Shown here: in pieces, positions 49,801-55,228 of the stretch
Numbering within the stretch: position 1 is the first letter of the stretch
Layout of the letters: the number at the start of each line of letters is the position of its first letter
NCBI GenBank assembly: GCA_024036415.1
Contig: JAMWET010007207.1
Coordinates: 558,001 to 622,000, forward strand
From: Prochilodus magdalenae
Taxonomy: Eukaryota; Chordata; Actinopteri; Characiformes; Prochilodontidae
DNA length: 64,000 bases
Direction of reading: 5' to 3'
Position numbers and translations under genes: made by a program
Notes under the pieces: generated by a model
What the model was told of the DNA's origin: nothing
The model's database searches: none
What the model saw: the letters and a program-made list of their open reading frames with translations, nothing else

Positions 49801-49934
49801 AGATGAATTCGGTCTTCAAGGAGCTTGCCTCTCGCCAGGAGCAGTCCTCCACTGAAGCCTCCTCTCTCTCTGCATCACCCCCACAAAACTCTCAGAGGAG
49901 AGGGAGCGCGACGCAGAAAGTAAAGCGTTTTTAA
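15933..49934 (+). CDS. arhgap4: Rho GTPase-activating protein 4 (F-BAR, RhoGAP, SH3)
   Basis: Join of 23 exons: 15933-15996, 21809-21980, 22878-23040, 24979-25041, 25141-25269, 28892-29020, 29755-29976, 35506-35601, 36529-36714, 36807-36891, 37270-37297, 38014-38110, 38193-38253, 39249-39326, 39426-39554, 41378-41483, 41572-41796, 43777-43832, 43921-44107, 47506-47598, 48279-48410, 48537-48603, 49788-49934. Total 2715 nt, 904 residues; every junction keeps phase. The N-terminal ~330 residues form an F-BAR coiled coil that binds curved membrane. RhoGAP (about 470-665) stimulates GTP hydrolysis by Rho-family GTPases, with the arginine finger at Arg507 in HEGIFRVPGS. SH3 (about 707-757) shows ALFDY, SSDWWRGE and GLIPDKY. 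The C-terminal tail is Ser/Gln-rich and ends QKVKRF. Conserved stretches (KCTKARNDYLL, VVESCIRFINLNGLHHEGIF, SQYSDENMMQPYNLAVCFGP, RASSDWWRGE, MNSVFKELA) and length (human 946) favour ARHGAP4 over srGAP1-3. Whether it is the a or b fish copy cannot be told. Confidence 0.95.
17466..17610. repeat. compound microsatellite (TA)n(TATG)n(TG)n
   Basis: Short TA run, then about 20 TATG units from 17481 to about 17558, then about 25 TG units to 17610. All long reading frames over this stretch are repeat artefacts. Confidence 0.97.
18920..19105 (-). repeat. LINE-like 3' region fragment
   Basis: Words such as 'ggcctgaggaaagaagctgt', 'tgtccagggtgagac' and 'acaagtcctggagtgtggga' are typical of a teleost LINE 3' region read in reverse. 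No ORF. Confidence 0.45.
20449..20640. repeat. degenerate minisatellite, three units
   Basis: The word 'caactggactggcagctgaa' starts units at 20449, 20522 and 20578 (spacing 73 and 56 bp), each followed by a form of 'gggaaccaagggct'. The purine-rich flank (20100-20750) contains more diffuse repeats of 'gacaagacagg'. Confidence 0.7.
21809..21980 (+). CDS. arhgap4: arhgap4 coding exon 2 (F-BAR)
   Basis: 172 nt, acceptor gtttacag, donor gtaaga. Encodes EVRNQLAEQQRVFDCHLEQN and a helix with DYLRRRGEIEGEYARSLDKL, the typical F-BAR (FCH) signature. Confidence 0.96.
21981..22877. other. arhgap4 intron 2
   Basis: Contains a TA run at 22097-22112 and a (TA)n(TG)n microsatellite at 22368-22417. Otherwise nothing recognised. 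Confidence 0.6.
22368..22417. repeat. (TA)n(TG)n microsatellite
   Basis: Alternating TA then TG dinucleotides, uninterrupted. Confidence 0.95.
22878..23040 (+). CDS. arhgap4: arhgap4 coding exon 3 (F-BAR)
   Basis: 163 nt, acceptor ttctcag, donor gtacac. Encodes KEYSSQSVVLCWQELLSQTR and ends LEHVQRLAKK. Phase 2 in, 0 out. Confidence 0.95.
23041..24978. other. arhgap4 intron 3
   Basis: 23757-23850 is a SINE/LINE tail in reverse orientation ('tagtagacgctcttatcc'). 24083-24140 is a TG/TA/CATA microsatellite. A 228-codon open frame over 23966-24652 runs through the microsatellite and has no homology or splice support. Confidence 0.6.
23757..23850 (-). repeat. SINE/LINE 3' tail fragment
   Basis: The reverse complement reads 'ggataagagcgtctactaaa', the common teleost SINE tail also present at the end of the SINE at 49.5 kb. 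Confidence 0.6.
24979..25041 (+). CDS. arhgap4: arhgap4 coding exon 4 (F-BAR)
   Basis: 63 nt, phase 0, acceptor ccctag, donor gtaagt. Encodes SREIGSQLQEELLKVTSEMQ then T. Confidence 0.93.
25141..25269 (+). CDS. arhgap4: arhgap4 coding exon 5 (F-BAR)
   Basis: 129 nt, phase 0, acceptor ctgcag, donor gtaagc; only 99 bp of intron separates it from exon 4. Encodes YSQYHAEYLSAECKLREAAK and a Lys/Glu-rich coiled coil. Confidence 0.95.
25455..25640 (+). mobile_element. decayed Tc1-like family fragment (copy 2 of 4)
   Basis: Shares 'ggaatgaaacttggtgggta', 'gtgagacatgcaaagga' and 'gacgcaacagccacgattg' with copies at 2.19, 52.3 and 54.6 kb. Only the 5' part is present. Confidence 0.55.
27168..27903. 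repeat. 30-bp minisatellite, about 24 units
   Basis: Consensus halves 'tgattcgtttggctcc' and 'ttattcacagcttc'. Units 1-21 are exactly 30 bp (27181-27810); two of the last three carry a 1-2 bp expansion of a T run. Units 11-14 recur as units 18-21 with the same variants (a 7-unit, 210-bp higher-order period). Because 30 is a multiple of 3, several frames stay open: the minus strand reads a 10-residue repeat NKEPNESEAV for 204 codons, and two plus frames stay open for more than 220 codons. It lies inside an arhgap4 intron and has no splice or homology support as a gene. Confidence 0.97.
28375..28520 (-). repeat. interspersed repeat fragment
   Basis: 'cactgtcacctcacagcaa' and 'gggtttcctccgggtgctc' are hallmarks of a very common teleost repeat. 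It lies opposite in orientation to the fragment at 200-345. Confidence 0.55.
28892..29020 (+). CDS. arhgap4: arhgap4 coding exon 6 (F-BAR)
   Basis: 129 nt, acceptor tttgcag, donor gtgagt, phase 0. Encodes ELKCTKARNDYLLNLEAANA and YYLHDLSAIID, strongly conserved in ARHGAP4 and the srGAPs. Confidence 0.96.
29021..29754. other. arhgap4 intron 6
   Basis: AT-rich; I see nothing recognisable. Confidence 0.5.
29755..29976 (+). CDS. arhgap4: arhgap4 coding exon 7 (F-BAR end)
   Basis: 222 nt, phase 0, acceptor ttcacag, donor gtaccg. Encodes LGFHQSLSQVLQIYLSRRQQ and CLPLRFHYQPHEGDQ, the conserved F-BAR boundary (FCPPLRFDYHPHDGDE in the family). Confidence 0.95.
30994..31575 (+). mobile_element. Tc1-like element, truncated and internally deleted
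   Basis: Starts with TA plus a terminal-repeat type 'tatggacaaaagta', followed by a family-typical leader ('catgcagtctgtctttacaa'). Internally deleted transposase then reads KFGGGGMMLWICVSG and GSLNASAYQNILDSYM. No right terminal repeat is found. Confidence 0.75.
31310..31576 (+). pseudogene. Tc1-like transposase fragment
   Basis: 88 codons including KFGGGGMMLW (family: VKFGGGGIMVWG) and LNASAYQNILD. Both the DNA-binding half and the terminal catalytic Glu region are missing. Confidence 0.75.
33911..35301 (-). mobile_element. Tc1-like element, reverse orientation, decayed
   Basis: Antisense to arhgap4. Plus-strand words 'gtgtggccaccatcattttc', 'cttggtctcatcagaccaca' and 'gcagcaatgctggcagcac' are the reverse complement of a well-known teleost Tc1 transposase gene. 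The right end 'gtgtactcactcctgtgag' plus tactgta is a terminal repeat. The left terminal repeat is lost; recognisable sequence begins at 'gacactttgatacaatgtaa'. Confidence 0.85.
34030..34950 (-). pseudogene. decayed Tc1-like transposase (antisense)
   Basis: The order of blocks on the minus strand follows transposase N- to C-terminus, starting near 34950 and ending near 34030, but with many indels and stops. No open frame longer than about 80 codons remains. Confidence 0.75.
35506..35601 (+). CDS. arhgap4: arhgap4 coding exon 8
   Basis: 96 nt, phase 0, acceptor catgcag, donor gtactt. Encodes VCEVCADYEMKSELETRFNQ then LQTRLSSNESEE; coiled-coil linker after the F-BAR. Confidence 0.92.
35744..36190 (+). 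repeat. duplicated arhgap4 segment (partial exon 13 plus intron), upstream copy
   Basis: Near-identical to 38214-38642. The first ~36 bp ('ggtggagagctgcatcaggt' onward to cctaaac) are coding sequence of exon 13; the rest matches intron 13. The copy has no acceptor before it, and the exon's last base is C, not G, before gtaatc. It carries 25 bp that the downstream copy lacks between two ctag words. Confidence 0.97.
36191..36528. other. rest of arhgap4 intron 8
   Basis: Intron 8 is 35602-36528; the part after the duplicated segment is AT-rich with no recognised feature. Confidence 0.5.
36529..36714 (+). CDS. arhgap4: arhgap4 coding exon 9
   Basis: 186 nt, phase 0, acceptor ctacag, donor gtaaat. 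Encodes VSKALEVARSALVDCITEDI, a Ser-rich stretch (ASQSMENISETSTN) and DTEDYYFT. Matches the family's VNKTLKATLQALLEVV...ETETFYLT. Confidence 0.95.
36807..36891 (+). CDS. arhgap4: arhgap4 coding exon 10
   Basis: 85 nt, acceptor ctcacag, donor gtaaaa. Encodes EAKERLIKGLIMSKQEAKYN then LLKVAIQK. Confidence 0.92.
36892..37269. other. arhgap4 intron 10
   Basis: 378 bp, AT-rich, nothing recognised. Confidence 0.5.
37270..37297 (+). CDS. arhgap4: arhgap4 coding exon 11 (micro-exon, 28 nt)
   Basis: Between gtttatcag and gtaagt. Encodes AETVDSRHH plus two bases of an Arg codon. Included because it alone joins the phase of exon 10 (1 base over) to exon 12 (needs 1 base). Confidence 0.85.
37298..38013. 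other. arhgap4 intron 11
   Basis: AT-rich; a 130-codon open frame at 37573-37965 has no homology or splice support. Confidence 0.5.
38014..38110 (+). CDS. arhgap4: arhgap4 coding exon 12
   Basis: 97 nt, acceptor gtgtcag, donor gtactc. Encodes basic MRSKRSVRQRKNQ and PFSGDMLSYIQ; FGGDMEKFIQ is the family form at the RhoGAP start. Confidence 0.95.
38193..38253 (+). CDS. arhgap4: arhgap4 coding exon 13 (RhoGAP start)
   Basis: 61 nt, acceptor tctgcag, donor gtaatc. Encodes ASKQPIPLVVESCIRFINLN. Its 3' ~40 bp are the part duplicated at 35744. Confidence 0.97.
38214..38642 (+). repeat. duplicated arhgap4 segment, resident copy
   Basis: Last ~40 bp of exon 13 and about 390 bp of intron 13, matching 35744-36190 with scattered substitutions and a few indels, including a 25-bp deletion at ctag. 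Confidence 0.97.
38643..39248. other. rest of arhgap4 intron 13
   Basis: Intron 13 is 38254-39248; the stretch after the duplicated segment shows nothing recognisable. Confidence 0.5.
39249..39326 (+). CDS. arhgap4: arhgap4 coding exon 14 (arginine finger)
   Basis: 78 nt, acceptor tttattag, donor gtatgc. Encodes LHHEGIFRVPGSQLEVNRLR then DTFEN. The Arg of GIFRVPG inserts into the GTPase active site. Confidence 0.97.
39426..39554 (+). CDS. arhgap4: arhgap4 coding exon 15 (RhoGAP)
   Basis: 129 nt, acceptor gcatag, donor gtaaga. Encodes DDPLADEVCDMDTVACVLKL and YFRGMENPLFP, the conserved LK.Y.R.L..PL motif of RhoGAP domains. Confidence 0.97.
39746..39865 (+). repeat. tRNA-derived SINE, truncated head
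   Basis: 'ggggtagccgtgggctgg' followed by a B-box ggttcaattcc (39802-39812), the head of a common teleost tRNA-derived SINE. The 3' tail is missing. Confidence 0.65.
39866..40330 (+). repeat. interspersed repeat with ORF fragment
   Basis: Begins 'aaagcaacattatgtaacaa' and holds a 91-codon open frame (39954-40229) ending QTVNLILAFNCW. A frame of this shape (Lys/Arg-rich, then V.L..AF..W) recurs in a dispersed teleost repeat. Not a gene exon; it has no splice context. Confidence 0.45.
40817..40991. repeat. (ACA)n(ATA)n, LINE tail, (TAC)n(CA)n
   Basis: 40817-40872 trinucleotides; 40873-40925 resembles a LINE 3' tail ('ctcaaagtgctttacagac'); 40952-40991 (TAC)n then (CA)n. Confidence 0.85.
41378..41483 (+). 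CDS. arhgap4: arhgap4 coding exon 16 (RhoGAP)
   Basis: 106 nt, acceptor ttcctag, donor gtgagt. Encodes TDDEAEKAAQLKTVILSYPP and VVMRYLFAFLN, the conserved LP...L.VLRYLF.FLN helix. Confidence 0.97.
41572..41796 (+). CDS. arhgap4: arhgap4 coding exon 17 (RhoGAP end)
   Basis: 225 nt, acceptor tgtgtag, donor gtaagt. Encodes SQYSDENMMQPYNLAVCFGP, the most conserved RhoGAP block (N.M...NLA..FGP), then GPVYEMCMTLEQED. Confidence 0.98.
42688..42751. repeat. 16-bp perfect inverted repeat
   Basis: ctgatttcagttcagt at 42688-42703 against actgaactgaaatcag at 42736-42751, with partial pairing continuing inward (acaaaac against gttttac). Confidence 0.85.
42939..43142. repeat. fold-back element, ~55-bp imperfect arms
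   Basis: Left arm 42939-42994 ('aaacaaattaacatattaga' ...) pairs with right arm 43088-43142 (ending 'gaaatgttaatttgttta'). The spacer repeats 'aaaattacaaaagtaaaaac' from the left arm. Resembles a MITE. Confidence 0.8.
43777..43832 (+). CDS. arhgap4: arhgap4 coding exon 18 (acidic linker)
   Basis: 56 nt, acceptor ccacag, donor gtaagt. Encodes EPAGEEAEVEADASPNKE; the human protein has a similar acidic stretch (EPELEAEMPAQEDD) here. Confidence 0.92.
43921..44107 (+). CDS. arhgap4: arhgap4 coding exon 19 (SH3)
   Basis: 187 nt, acceptor atgtccag, donor gtgagt. Encodes EGVALFDYTARSSAELSFKQ, SSDWWRGEFNGTKGLIPDKY. All SH3 ligand-groove positions are present: ALFDY, the WW pair, and the final P..Y. 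Confidence 0.97.
44108..47505. other. arhgap4 intron 19
   Basis: (ATT)n/(TAA)n tracts at 44378-44480. 45525-45560 ('tgttccaccttaaatgccac') resembles one arm of the palindromic element at 56768. The rest has no recognised features or coding signal. Confidence 0.55.
44378..44480. repeat. (ATT)n / (TAA)n microsatellite
   Basis: Two opposed trinucleotide tracts, ATT-type then TAA-type, so the RNA could fold on itself. Confidence 0.85.
47506..47598 (+). CDS. arhgap4: arhgap4 coding exon 20
   Basis: 93 nt, acceptor atgttag, donor gtaacc. Encodes VEVGQNHKEAERTSSGGSQT then EDQPTGTTQA. Polar tail; supported by phase and splice sites more than by homology. Confidence 0.8.
47599..48278. other. arhgap4 intron 20
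   Basis: AT-rich with loose repeats of 'gttaacatgaagtaa' at 47960-48130; no coding signal. Confidence 0.5.
48279..48410 (+). CDS. arhgap4: arhgap4 coding exon 21
   Basis: 132 nt, acceptor ttttctag, donor gtgagt. Encodes KVFNEKSGSVAGPTHGGKIT and WPSTSPGALRKSL. Pro/Ser-rich tail. Confidence 0.82.
48537..48603 (+). CDS. arhgap4: arhgap4 coding exon 22
   Basis: 67 nt, acceptor gtaaacag, donor gttaga. Encodes PQKRRSAPDSENTEDYKIQV then DK; the family has H(R)RRRCLVPASPEQHVEVDK here. Confidence 0.85.
48604..49787. other. arhgap4 intron 22 with a SINE
   Basis: Holds the SINE at 49335-49545 with its target-site duplication, and a fish repeat word ('gagtgtacctaataaagtg') near 49691. Nothing else recognised. 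Confidence 0.6.
49326..49554 (+). mobile_element. tRNA-derived SINE with 9-bp target-site duplication
   Basis: A-box-like tagctcagcgggt (49341-49353) and B-box ggttcgaatcc (49397-49407) mark a tRNA-like head. The tail 'gacaagagcgtcagctaaat' is a LINE-derived SINE tail. The insertion is bounded by atcctgtgg at 49326-49334 and 49546-49554. It lies in sense orientation in arhgap4 intron 22. Confidence 0.85.
49788..49934 (+). CDS. arhgap4: arhgap4 last coding exon
   Basis: 147 nt, acceptor tttgcag, stop TAA at 49932-49934. Encodes EVCRQMNSVFKELASRQEQS (family: VAQNMDSVFKELL) and a Ser-rich end, QKVKRF. Confidence 0.95.
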   Translation, partial: EVCRQMNSVFKELASRQEQSSTEASSLSASPPQNSQRRGSATQKVKRF

Positions 49935-50344
49935 AGCGTCACAGCAGACGGACTGAGAAATGGAGAAGGACAACTAAGCCGGATGTACACTGAGAATGAG
50001 GGGGAACAGCAAGTCTGTTAGCAGCAATGAACAAAAGAGAACTGAACATGCACGGTAGTGTGAACTGCTTTTGTGAAGATTCAGCAGTTCAGTTCCTCAC
50101 AGTGTTAATGCCAGAAGTAAGTTAATAGGCTTGATGATAACACTGAGGAAGTTCTCACTGAGCGCATTCTGATCATGTAACAGATAATGTTCCCTTGTAA
50201 CTCTGTATTTATGAGAGCCATTAACAGACCTACTGTGACCTACAACAATGATTCTGTTAGCTTATGTAGTAATTTATTTTCTGAAGGTATTTATTCCCCA
50301 AATCATTCACAGCAGGCTAGAAAATGTTTGTGTTTTGCAATAAA
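49935..50344 (+). other. arhgap4: arhgap4 3' UTR
   Basis: From the stop codon to the AATAAA at 50339-50344. Extent is inferred from the signal. Confidence 0.6.
50339..50344 (+). terminator. arhgap4: arhgap4 polyadenylation signal
   Basis: AATAAA, 405 bp after the stop, followed by a GT-containing stretch (agtgagcacgtcagtgt). Confidence 0.65.
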
Positions 50345-50770
50345 ATATTTCAACAAGTGAGCACGTCAGTGTCTTCATCTGGCATCCACCCAACCACCAC
50401 ATTTCTTGTAACAGGTTCAGATTTTCCAGCCTTGAGAACAATGCAGATAAGCTCCAGGTTTTATTATATTTGTAAAGTGGTGCTGGACACATGACCAGTA
50501 TGTGAAAACAAATGTCCTCCAAATGTTTTCCAGCTGCCTTTGCTATTGTGGTTCCCCTTGTGATCACAGATCTCTGCTGTTGACAGACAAACACGTTCGG
50601 GGAAAGCCAGTTATCTGGCCCCTGCGTTTAAATAAAGCTCACCGACAAGTGTTGAGTGCTTAATGCATGCGTATTTGCACAGTTGTCTGCATAATTCCAT
50701 CATTGAGATGTAAACAATGCCATTCAGACAGATGTAAAATGGTTAATACATAGAGAAGCTATATATATAC

Positions 50771-50821
<51 letters not shown>

Positions 50822-50872
50822 TATATCTTTCAATCACAGTCAATGATCAAAAGAATTGTTGCAGCCAGAAGG

Positions 50873-50919
<47 letters not shown>

Positions 50920-51540
50920 CATTTCTTTTTCCATGGTGTACATCTGGTTCCTATCACCACCACGTGTAAACCATGTAAACCATTCTGACCCTGCAAGGAG
51001 CTCTAGAATGAGCAATTCATCACCGCACAATGAATGGCTTTGTTTACATCATAACCATTTACACATGGAGACATTTTTTAAAATCAGATTAATTCCCCTT
51101 TAATGGAGATTTACGGCAAGTCATTTTGGAGAATTTCGGTTGGTTCATTCATGCTGCCTATTTTGACACAATATAACGAGAAGCTGACGATTTGAAATTC
51201 TGGTAAAAAAAAAAAAAGAAAAGTGCAAAAATTGAGGTACAAGGTTTTGTCCTGATAGCAGAATGACTTAGAGGGGGCAACACCACCAGAGTTTCTTTAC
51301 AGGTGCTCCTGTTGAGTGTGTGTGGACACTACTGTCCTGCTGTCTGGATCTGGTCCCCGCCACTGCCCCATCCACAATTGACACTGCATACCACAAGCGG
51401 TCATAATTAAAAATCAGAGGTTTTACAAGATCAAAAGAGATGAAAGAGAAATTAAAAGAGATGTAAAGGTTTTTTAGCCAAACTGCAAAGGGGTAAGCTG
51501 CTTGATGTGCAAGCCATAGACCGGTTATAAAAGAGATAAC
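50345..51540. other. intergenic DNA with microsatellites
   Basis: (TA)n at 50780-50812 flanked by CA/TG steps, and (GT)n at 50875-50915. No gene recognised. Confidence 0.7.
50875..50915. repeat. (GT)n microsatellite
   Basis: About 20 uninterrupted GT units. Confidence 0.95.
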
Positions 51541-51544
51541 AAGT

Positions 51545-52290
51545 GATGCTGGAGGAGACTGAGCAGAACATGAGCATGGAGATGGTGAAATAACACAGAG
51601 CCAGAGAGAAAGCGAGATGACTATCGCTGTCCTCTAGTCCAGAGTTTCTCTAACCCTGGTCCTGGAGGCTTCCTGCAATGCACATTTTAGTGCTTTCCCT
51701 GCCGGGAAGCTAATGGCAATCAGTGCTGAGCAATAGAATCTGAAGTATGACAACAAGCCCAGGCAGGCAGCCTGTAATGAGGATCAGGCTGTAGCTGCAC
51801 ATGGTCCACACAGACCAGTTGCTGGAGGCTGTGAACATGAAGAGACTGGAAGAGAAGATGGAAAGAAGGGAGAAAGGTATGATAATGAGTCAAAAAGAGG
51901 GGATAACCATAGAGACATGACGGAGCTCACAGGCTGAGAAATGTAAAGGGACGGTTACAGTGGAAGCTAATCAGCAGCTAAAAGACCGACTGGTGTTGAA
52001 GGATGCAGTACTGCATGAGGAAAGCCAGAGCTGAAGAGCAGACCTGCAGAGGTTGAAGAAGACAGGGAGGTGTAGAATGTCAAAAGGACAGGAGCTGAAA
52101 CAGGAATGTTTTAAAGAAACAGCATAAAAGTGAGGAAAAAAGTAGAAGGGGTAAAAGAAAGAATGCAGTGAAGAGAGGGTTCGGGGAGAAATCTGTGCAC
52201 ACTGTTCAGAAATAGAAAAGGAACTCTGTAAGGAACTTTTGGAGGGAGAAAGGAACCACCATCTAACATTTGCAAACATTAATAAATACA
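51545..52290 (+). pseudogene. coding-like coiled-coil relic, unidentified
   Basis: A purine-rich tract. One plus frame beginning at 'gtccacacagaccagttg' (51803) reads VHTDQLLEAVNMKRLEEKME, then heptad-like, Lys/Glu/Leu-rich sequence (NQQLKDRLVLKDAVLHEESQ; EIEKELCKELLEGER) for about 160 codons but is broken by at least six stops. A short earlier piece (LEETEQNMSMEMVK, near 51549) is separated by a repeat-like block at 51645-51760. I cannot name a parent gene. It could be a dead exon cluster or retrocopy, or chance purine-rich composition. Confidence 0.3.
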
Positions 52291-52388
52291 GGATTTTCAC
52301 TGTAAAGTCTGGCAGCGTGTGTTTTAGGATAATGATGACGACCATGATCAACCGATAATGATCCACCGATCAGGAATGAAACTTGGTG

Positions 52389-53126
52389 AACTGTTGGCTC
52401 TTTGCACATGTCCTGCACACATACTGTACTGTTTGCACACATTGTTTTTCTATTTGTCTTCGCACTACACTATTTATATATATATATATACAGGGGTTGG
52501 AAAATGAAACTGAAACACCTGTCATTTTAGTGTGGGAGGTCTCATGGCTAAATTGGACCAGCCTGGTGGCCAATCTTCATTAATTGCACATTGCACCAGT
52601 AAGAGCAGAGTGTGAAGGTTCAGTTAGCAGATAAGAGCACAGTTCTGCTCAAAATACTGCAATGCACACAACATTATGGGTGACATACCAGAGTTCAAAA
52701 GAGGACAAATTGTTGGTGCACGTCTTGCTGGCGCATCTGTGACCAAGACAGCAAGTCTTTGTGATGTATCAAGAGCCACGGTATCCAGGGCAATGTCAGC
52801 ATACCACCAAGAAGGACGAACCTCCACCAGCACCACGTAGTGACCTGGCCACTATCCTGCAAGAAGAATGGCTTAAAATCCCTCTGACCACTGTGCAGGA
52901 CGCAGTATATGTCATTCCCAAGACCAACTGACGCTGTATTGGCCGCAATAGGAGGCCCTACACCATACTAATAAATGATTGTGGTCTAAAACCAGGTGTT
53001 TCAGTTTCATTGTCCAACCCCTGTATATTTTCAACTGCACTGGTGAAGGAGCCTGACCGTGTTTCGTTATACTGTATAACCCTGTATTGGTATAATGACA
53101 ATAAAGTTGAATTGAATTGAATTGAA
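52389..53126 (+). mobile_element. retroelement tail inserted into the Tc1-like host, with 6-bp TSD
   Basis: Bounded by ttggtg at 52383-52388 and 53127-53132. Reads 'aactgttggctctttgcac' on the left and ends in (GAATT)n. Its 3' tail (53032-53126) matches 6277-6373. It is itself split by the element at 52491-53023. Confidence 0.8.
52491..53023 (+). mobile_element. Tc1-like element, short, with intact terminal repeats
   Basis: Starts caggggttggaaaatgaaac and ends with its near-complement (gtttcattgtccaacccctg), with TA on each side. The terminal repeats pair over about 30 bp. The interior keeps an N-terminal transposase piece (KRGQIVGARLAGASVTKTAS, a helix-turn-helix type) and little else. Confidence 0.88.
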
Positions 53127-53655
53127 TTGGTGTGTAGGTTTAACGATGCGGATGTTTAAAGTTTCACTACAACTTTCTCATCGCTGTGACAGCCATGATT
53201 GTGGATATTCAGTTAGTCATCCAGTTAGTGCAAGATAATTGGTAGACGGCTGCACGATGCAGGCCTACATTTATGCTGATCGTTACAGCGACTGCCTCTA
53301 ACACCATGTCAGTGACATCAGACTGCAATGGTGTCGTGACAGACTGTCATTAAGTGACTCACAATGGCAGCAGGTCATCTTCAGGGACGAGTCCCACTTT
53401 TGTCTTGGTGGAGACGACCAATGAATCTGTGTGTGGAGGCAGCGTGGTCAGCACCATGAAGAACTTAGATGTTTGTTGTCATACGTCCAGAGGATCTGGT
53501 GTCACTCCACCTCCACCCCTACTCGAAAATCTGCAGGAACTGTGTGAGAATATTTGAGCTGCATGGTATGGATTATCACAAGACACCATTTGGAGCCTCT
53601 ACAACTCCATGCCGAGACATCCGGCATGTTGCATTAGCAAACATGGCGACCTGCC

Positions 53656-54569
53656 GTCATGCTGAAAGACTCTACATCTGTTTGTGTAGCTCAATAAATA
53701 TAGCCACTATCAGTCTAATTGTATCATCATTTATTGTTCCTGGTAACCTTTATCTTCCTTCTCTAGAACATTACAATCCGAAACTCCCCTCTGGTGAAAG
53801 AATACAGCCAAAGTGTTTTACATAGGGTACTGGGGTTCCTATGTTTGCTGGCTAATCGCTCATTTGCCATTAGCAGCACTGATGACTCAGTGGCAAACTA
53901 AATGTTTGGTTTAACAATACTTCTTCTGAAAGTGCTCTCTTCTGGTCTGGTAATACTCCTACACACTGAGTCTTCAGCTGGAGACATGAGTGATAATTCA
54001 CTCTTCCCACTTATCTCTTGTAAAATTGGGCATGTTTTCAGAATTACAGATATGCTGCGGCATTCTGGGGTTTTTCAGGGGCAGGGCCAACGGAGTGAAT
54101 CAGTTTGCTACAGTGCCACGCTTTCCTGAACCAACAGCATAACTTTATAAAAGCCCCCACAGAATTTTGATTTTGAGACATTCAGGGGGTCCATGTAACC
54201 TTCTGTATTTCATATCCTGGCTGCAACATAACTTAGTCATGCAGTTACTGCTGTTACTTTTCAGTTTAGCTTTTTCAAATACAGAACTATCCGCAGTATT
54301 ACTGATCAGTCCTTCTTCAATCTGGCCAGTATTAGGACAATACTGATACCAATATCAATATCACTTATTTAATATAAAGTCAGATTAGAACGAAAGGATG
54401 ACAAACACTTGCAACATAAATGATATTCTGGAAGCTAATAGCAGCATATGAGCATCATTCATCTGTTATGGAAACTAGTAAATGCCATTACAGGCAATGT
54501 TTTTACATTTATATCATATAAACACATACATTTTTGGTTAAATTCAAAACATTATTTATTTTTACAGTT
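53656..54569. other. intergenic DNA
   Basis: No gene, RNA or clear repeat recognised. Short open frames at 53469-54129 partly cover the Tc1 relic. Confidence 0.5.
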
Positions 54570-54589
54570 ATTATGCAAAGAATAGTTGC

Positions 54590-54860
54590 ACAAACAGACA
54601 CGTAATGAATCAAGTTTCACGCTTGGCCGTGCATGTGATGTAGCAAGAATGGGCCTTGGTACCTGACTGACCCAACAGCCACGATTGTGGACATTTAGTG
54701 AGCAGTGATGCCCTCCTTGAGACTGTTAGTGTCAGCACCACTGGCGACGGATGCACGACGCAGGACTACATGCTGCAATGGCATCGCGCCAGACTGTCAT
54801 GGAATGGCAGGAGGCTAGCTTTAGTGAATCCACTTTTGTCTTGGTGAAAATGACCTGTGT
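54590..54860 (+). mobile_element. decayed Tc1-like family fragment (copy 4 of 4)
   Basis: Shares 'acccaacagccacgattgtg', 'gacatttagtgagcagtgat' and 'cacttttgtcttggtg' with copy 3. Confidence 0.6.
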
Positions 54861-55079
54861 TCCTTCCAATGCATTCCAATGTATATTATATATTTGCCTG
54901 TTAAGACTAAAATAGTGTACATGTCCAATACTATTAAAATATGACCTAAGCGGCAGCTAAATCAGGAAAGATTAAATGACATATTAAAAAGTTAAATGAG
55001 TTTAAGCAACATATTAGGACGGTATTGGAAATGTACACCATATTTAGGCTCGAGTCCCTTTAAGTTCATGTTTGTAGTT

Positions 55080-55228
55080 CTTCTGTAGCCTCAAAGTCCC
55101 AGAATCCACAGCGCGACACGTCATCCTCACGCTGCCGGCGCTGATGTGTCTTTACTGCTGCTGCTAGCGTTGAGGACACCGTGTATGATTCTCTGTTCTC
55201 GCTCAGATATCGATAAAACTAAACAACA
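55080..55228 (+). promoter_or_regulatory. ssr4: ssr4 promoter / 5' UTR region with a UPRE-like site
   Basis: CpG-containing stretch (cagcgcgacacgtc; cgctgccggcgctg) just upstream of the ssr4 ATG. 55117-55123 is cacgtca, whose complement tgacgtg matches the core of the unfolded-protein-response element bound by XBP1/ATF6. No TATA box is evident. Site function is inference. Confidence 0.5.

Larger units (their letters stand above)
52340..53655 (+). mobile_element. decayed Tc1-like family (copy 3 of 4), host of nested insertions
   Basis: Left piece up to 52388 ('aggaatgaaacttggtg') and right piece from 53127. The right piece encodes broken transposase: IFRDESHFCLGGDD (the first catalytic Asp region), VWRQRGQ, and, in other frames, ENLQELCEN and DTIWSLYNSMPR, the usual C-terminal order of Tc1-like transposases. 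Confidence 0.75.

Noticed and set aside
15933..49934. srGAP1, srGAP2 or srGAP3 identity for the F-BAR/RhoGAP/SH3 gene
   Set aside because: Specific matches (KCTKARN.YLL, GDM..(F/Y)IQ, VESCIRFINLNGL.HEGIFRV, MNSVFKEL) and the ~900-residue length fit ARHGAP4; srGAPs are longer, with a different C-terminus.
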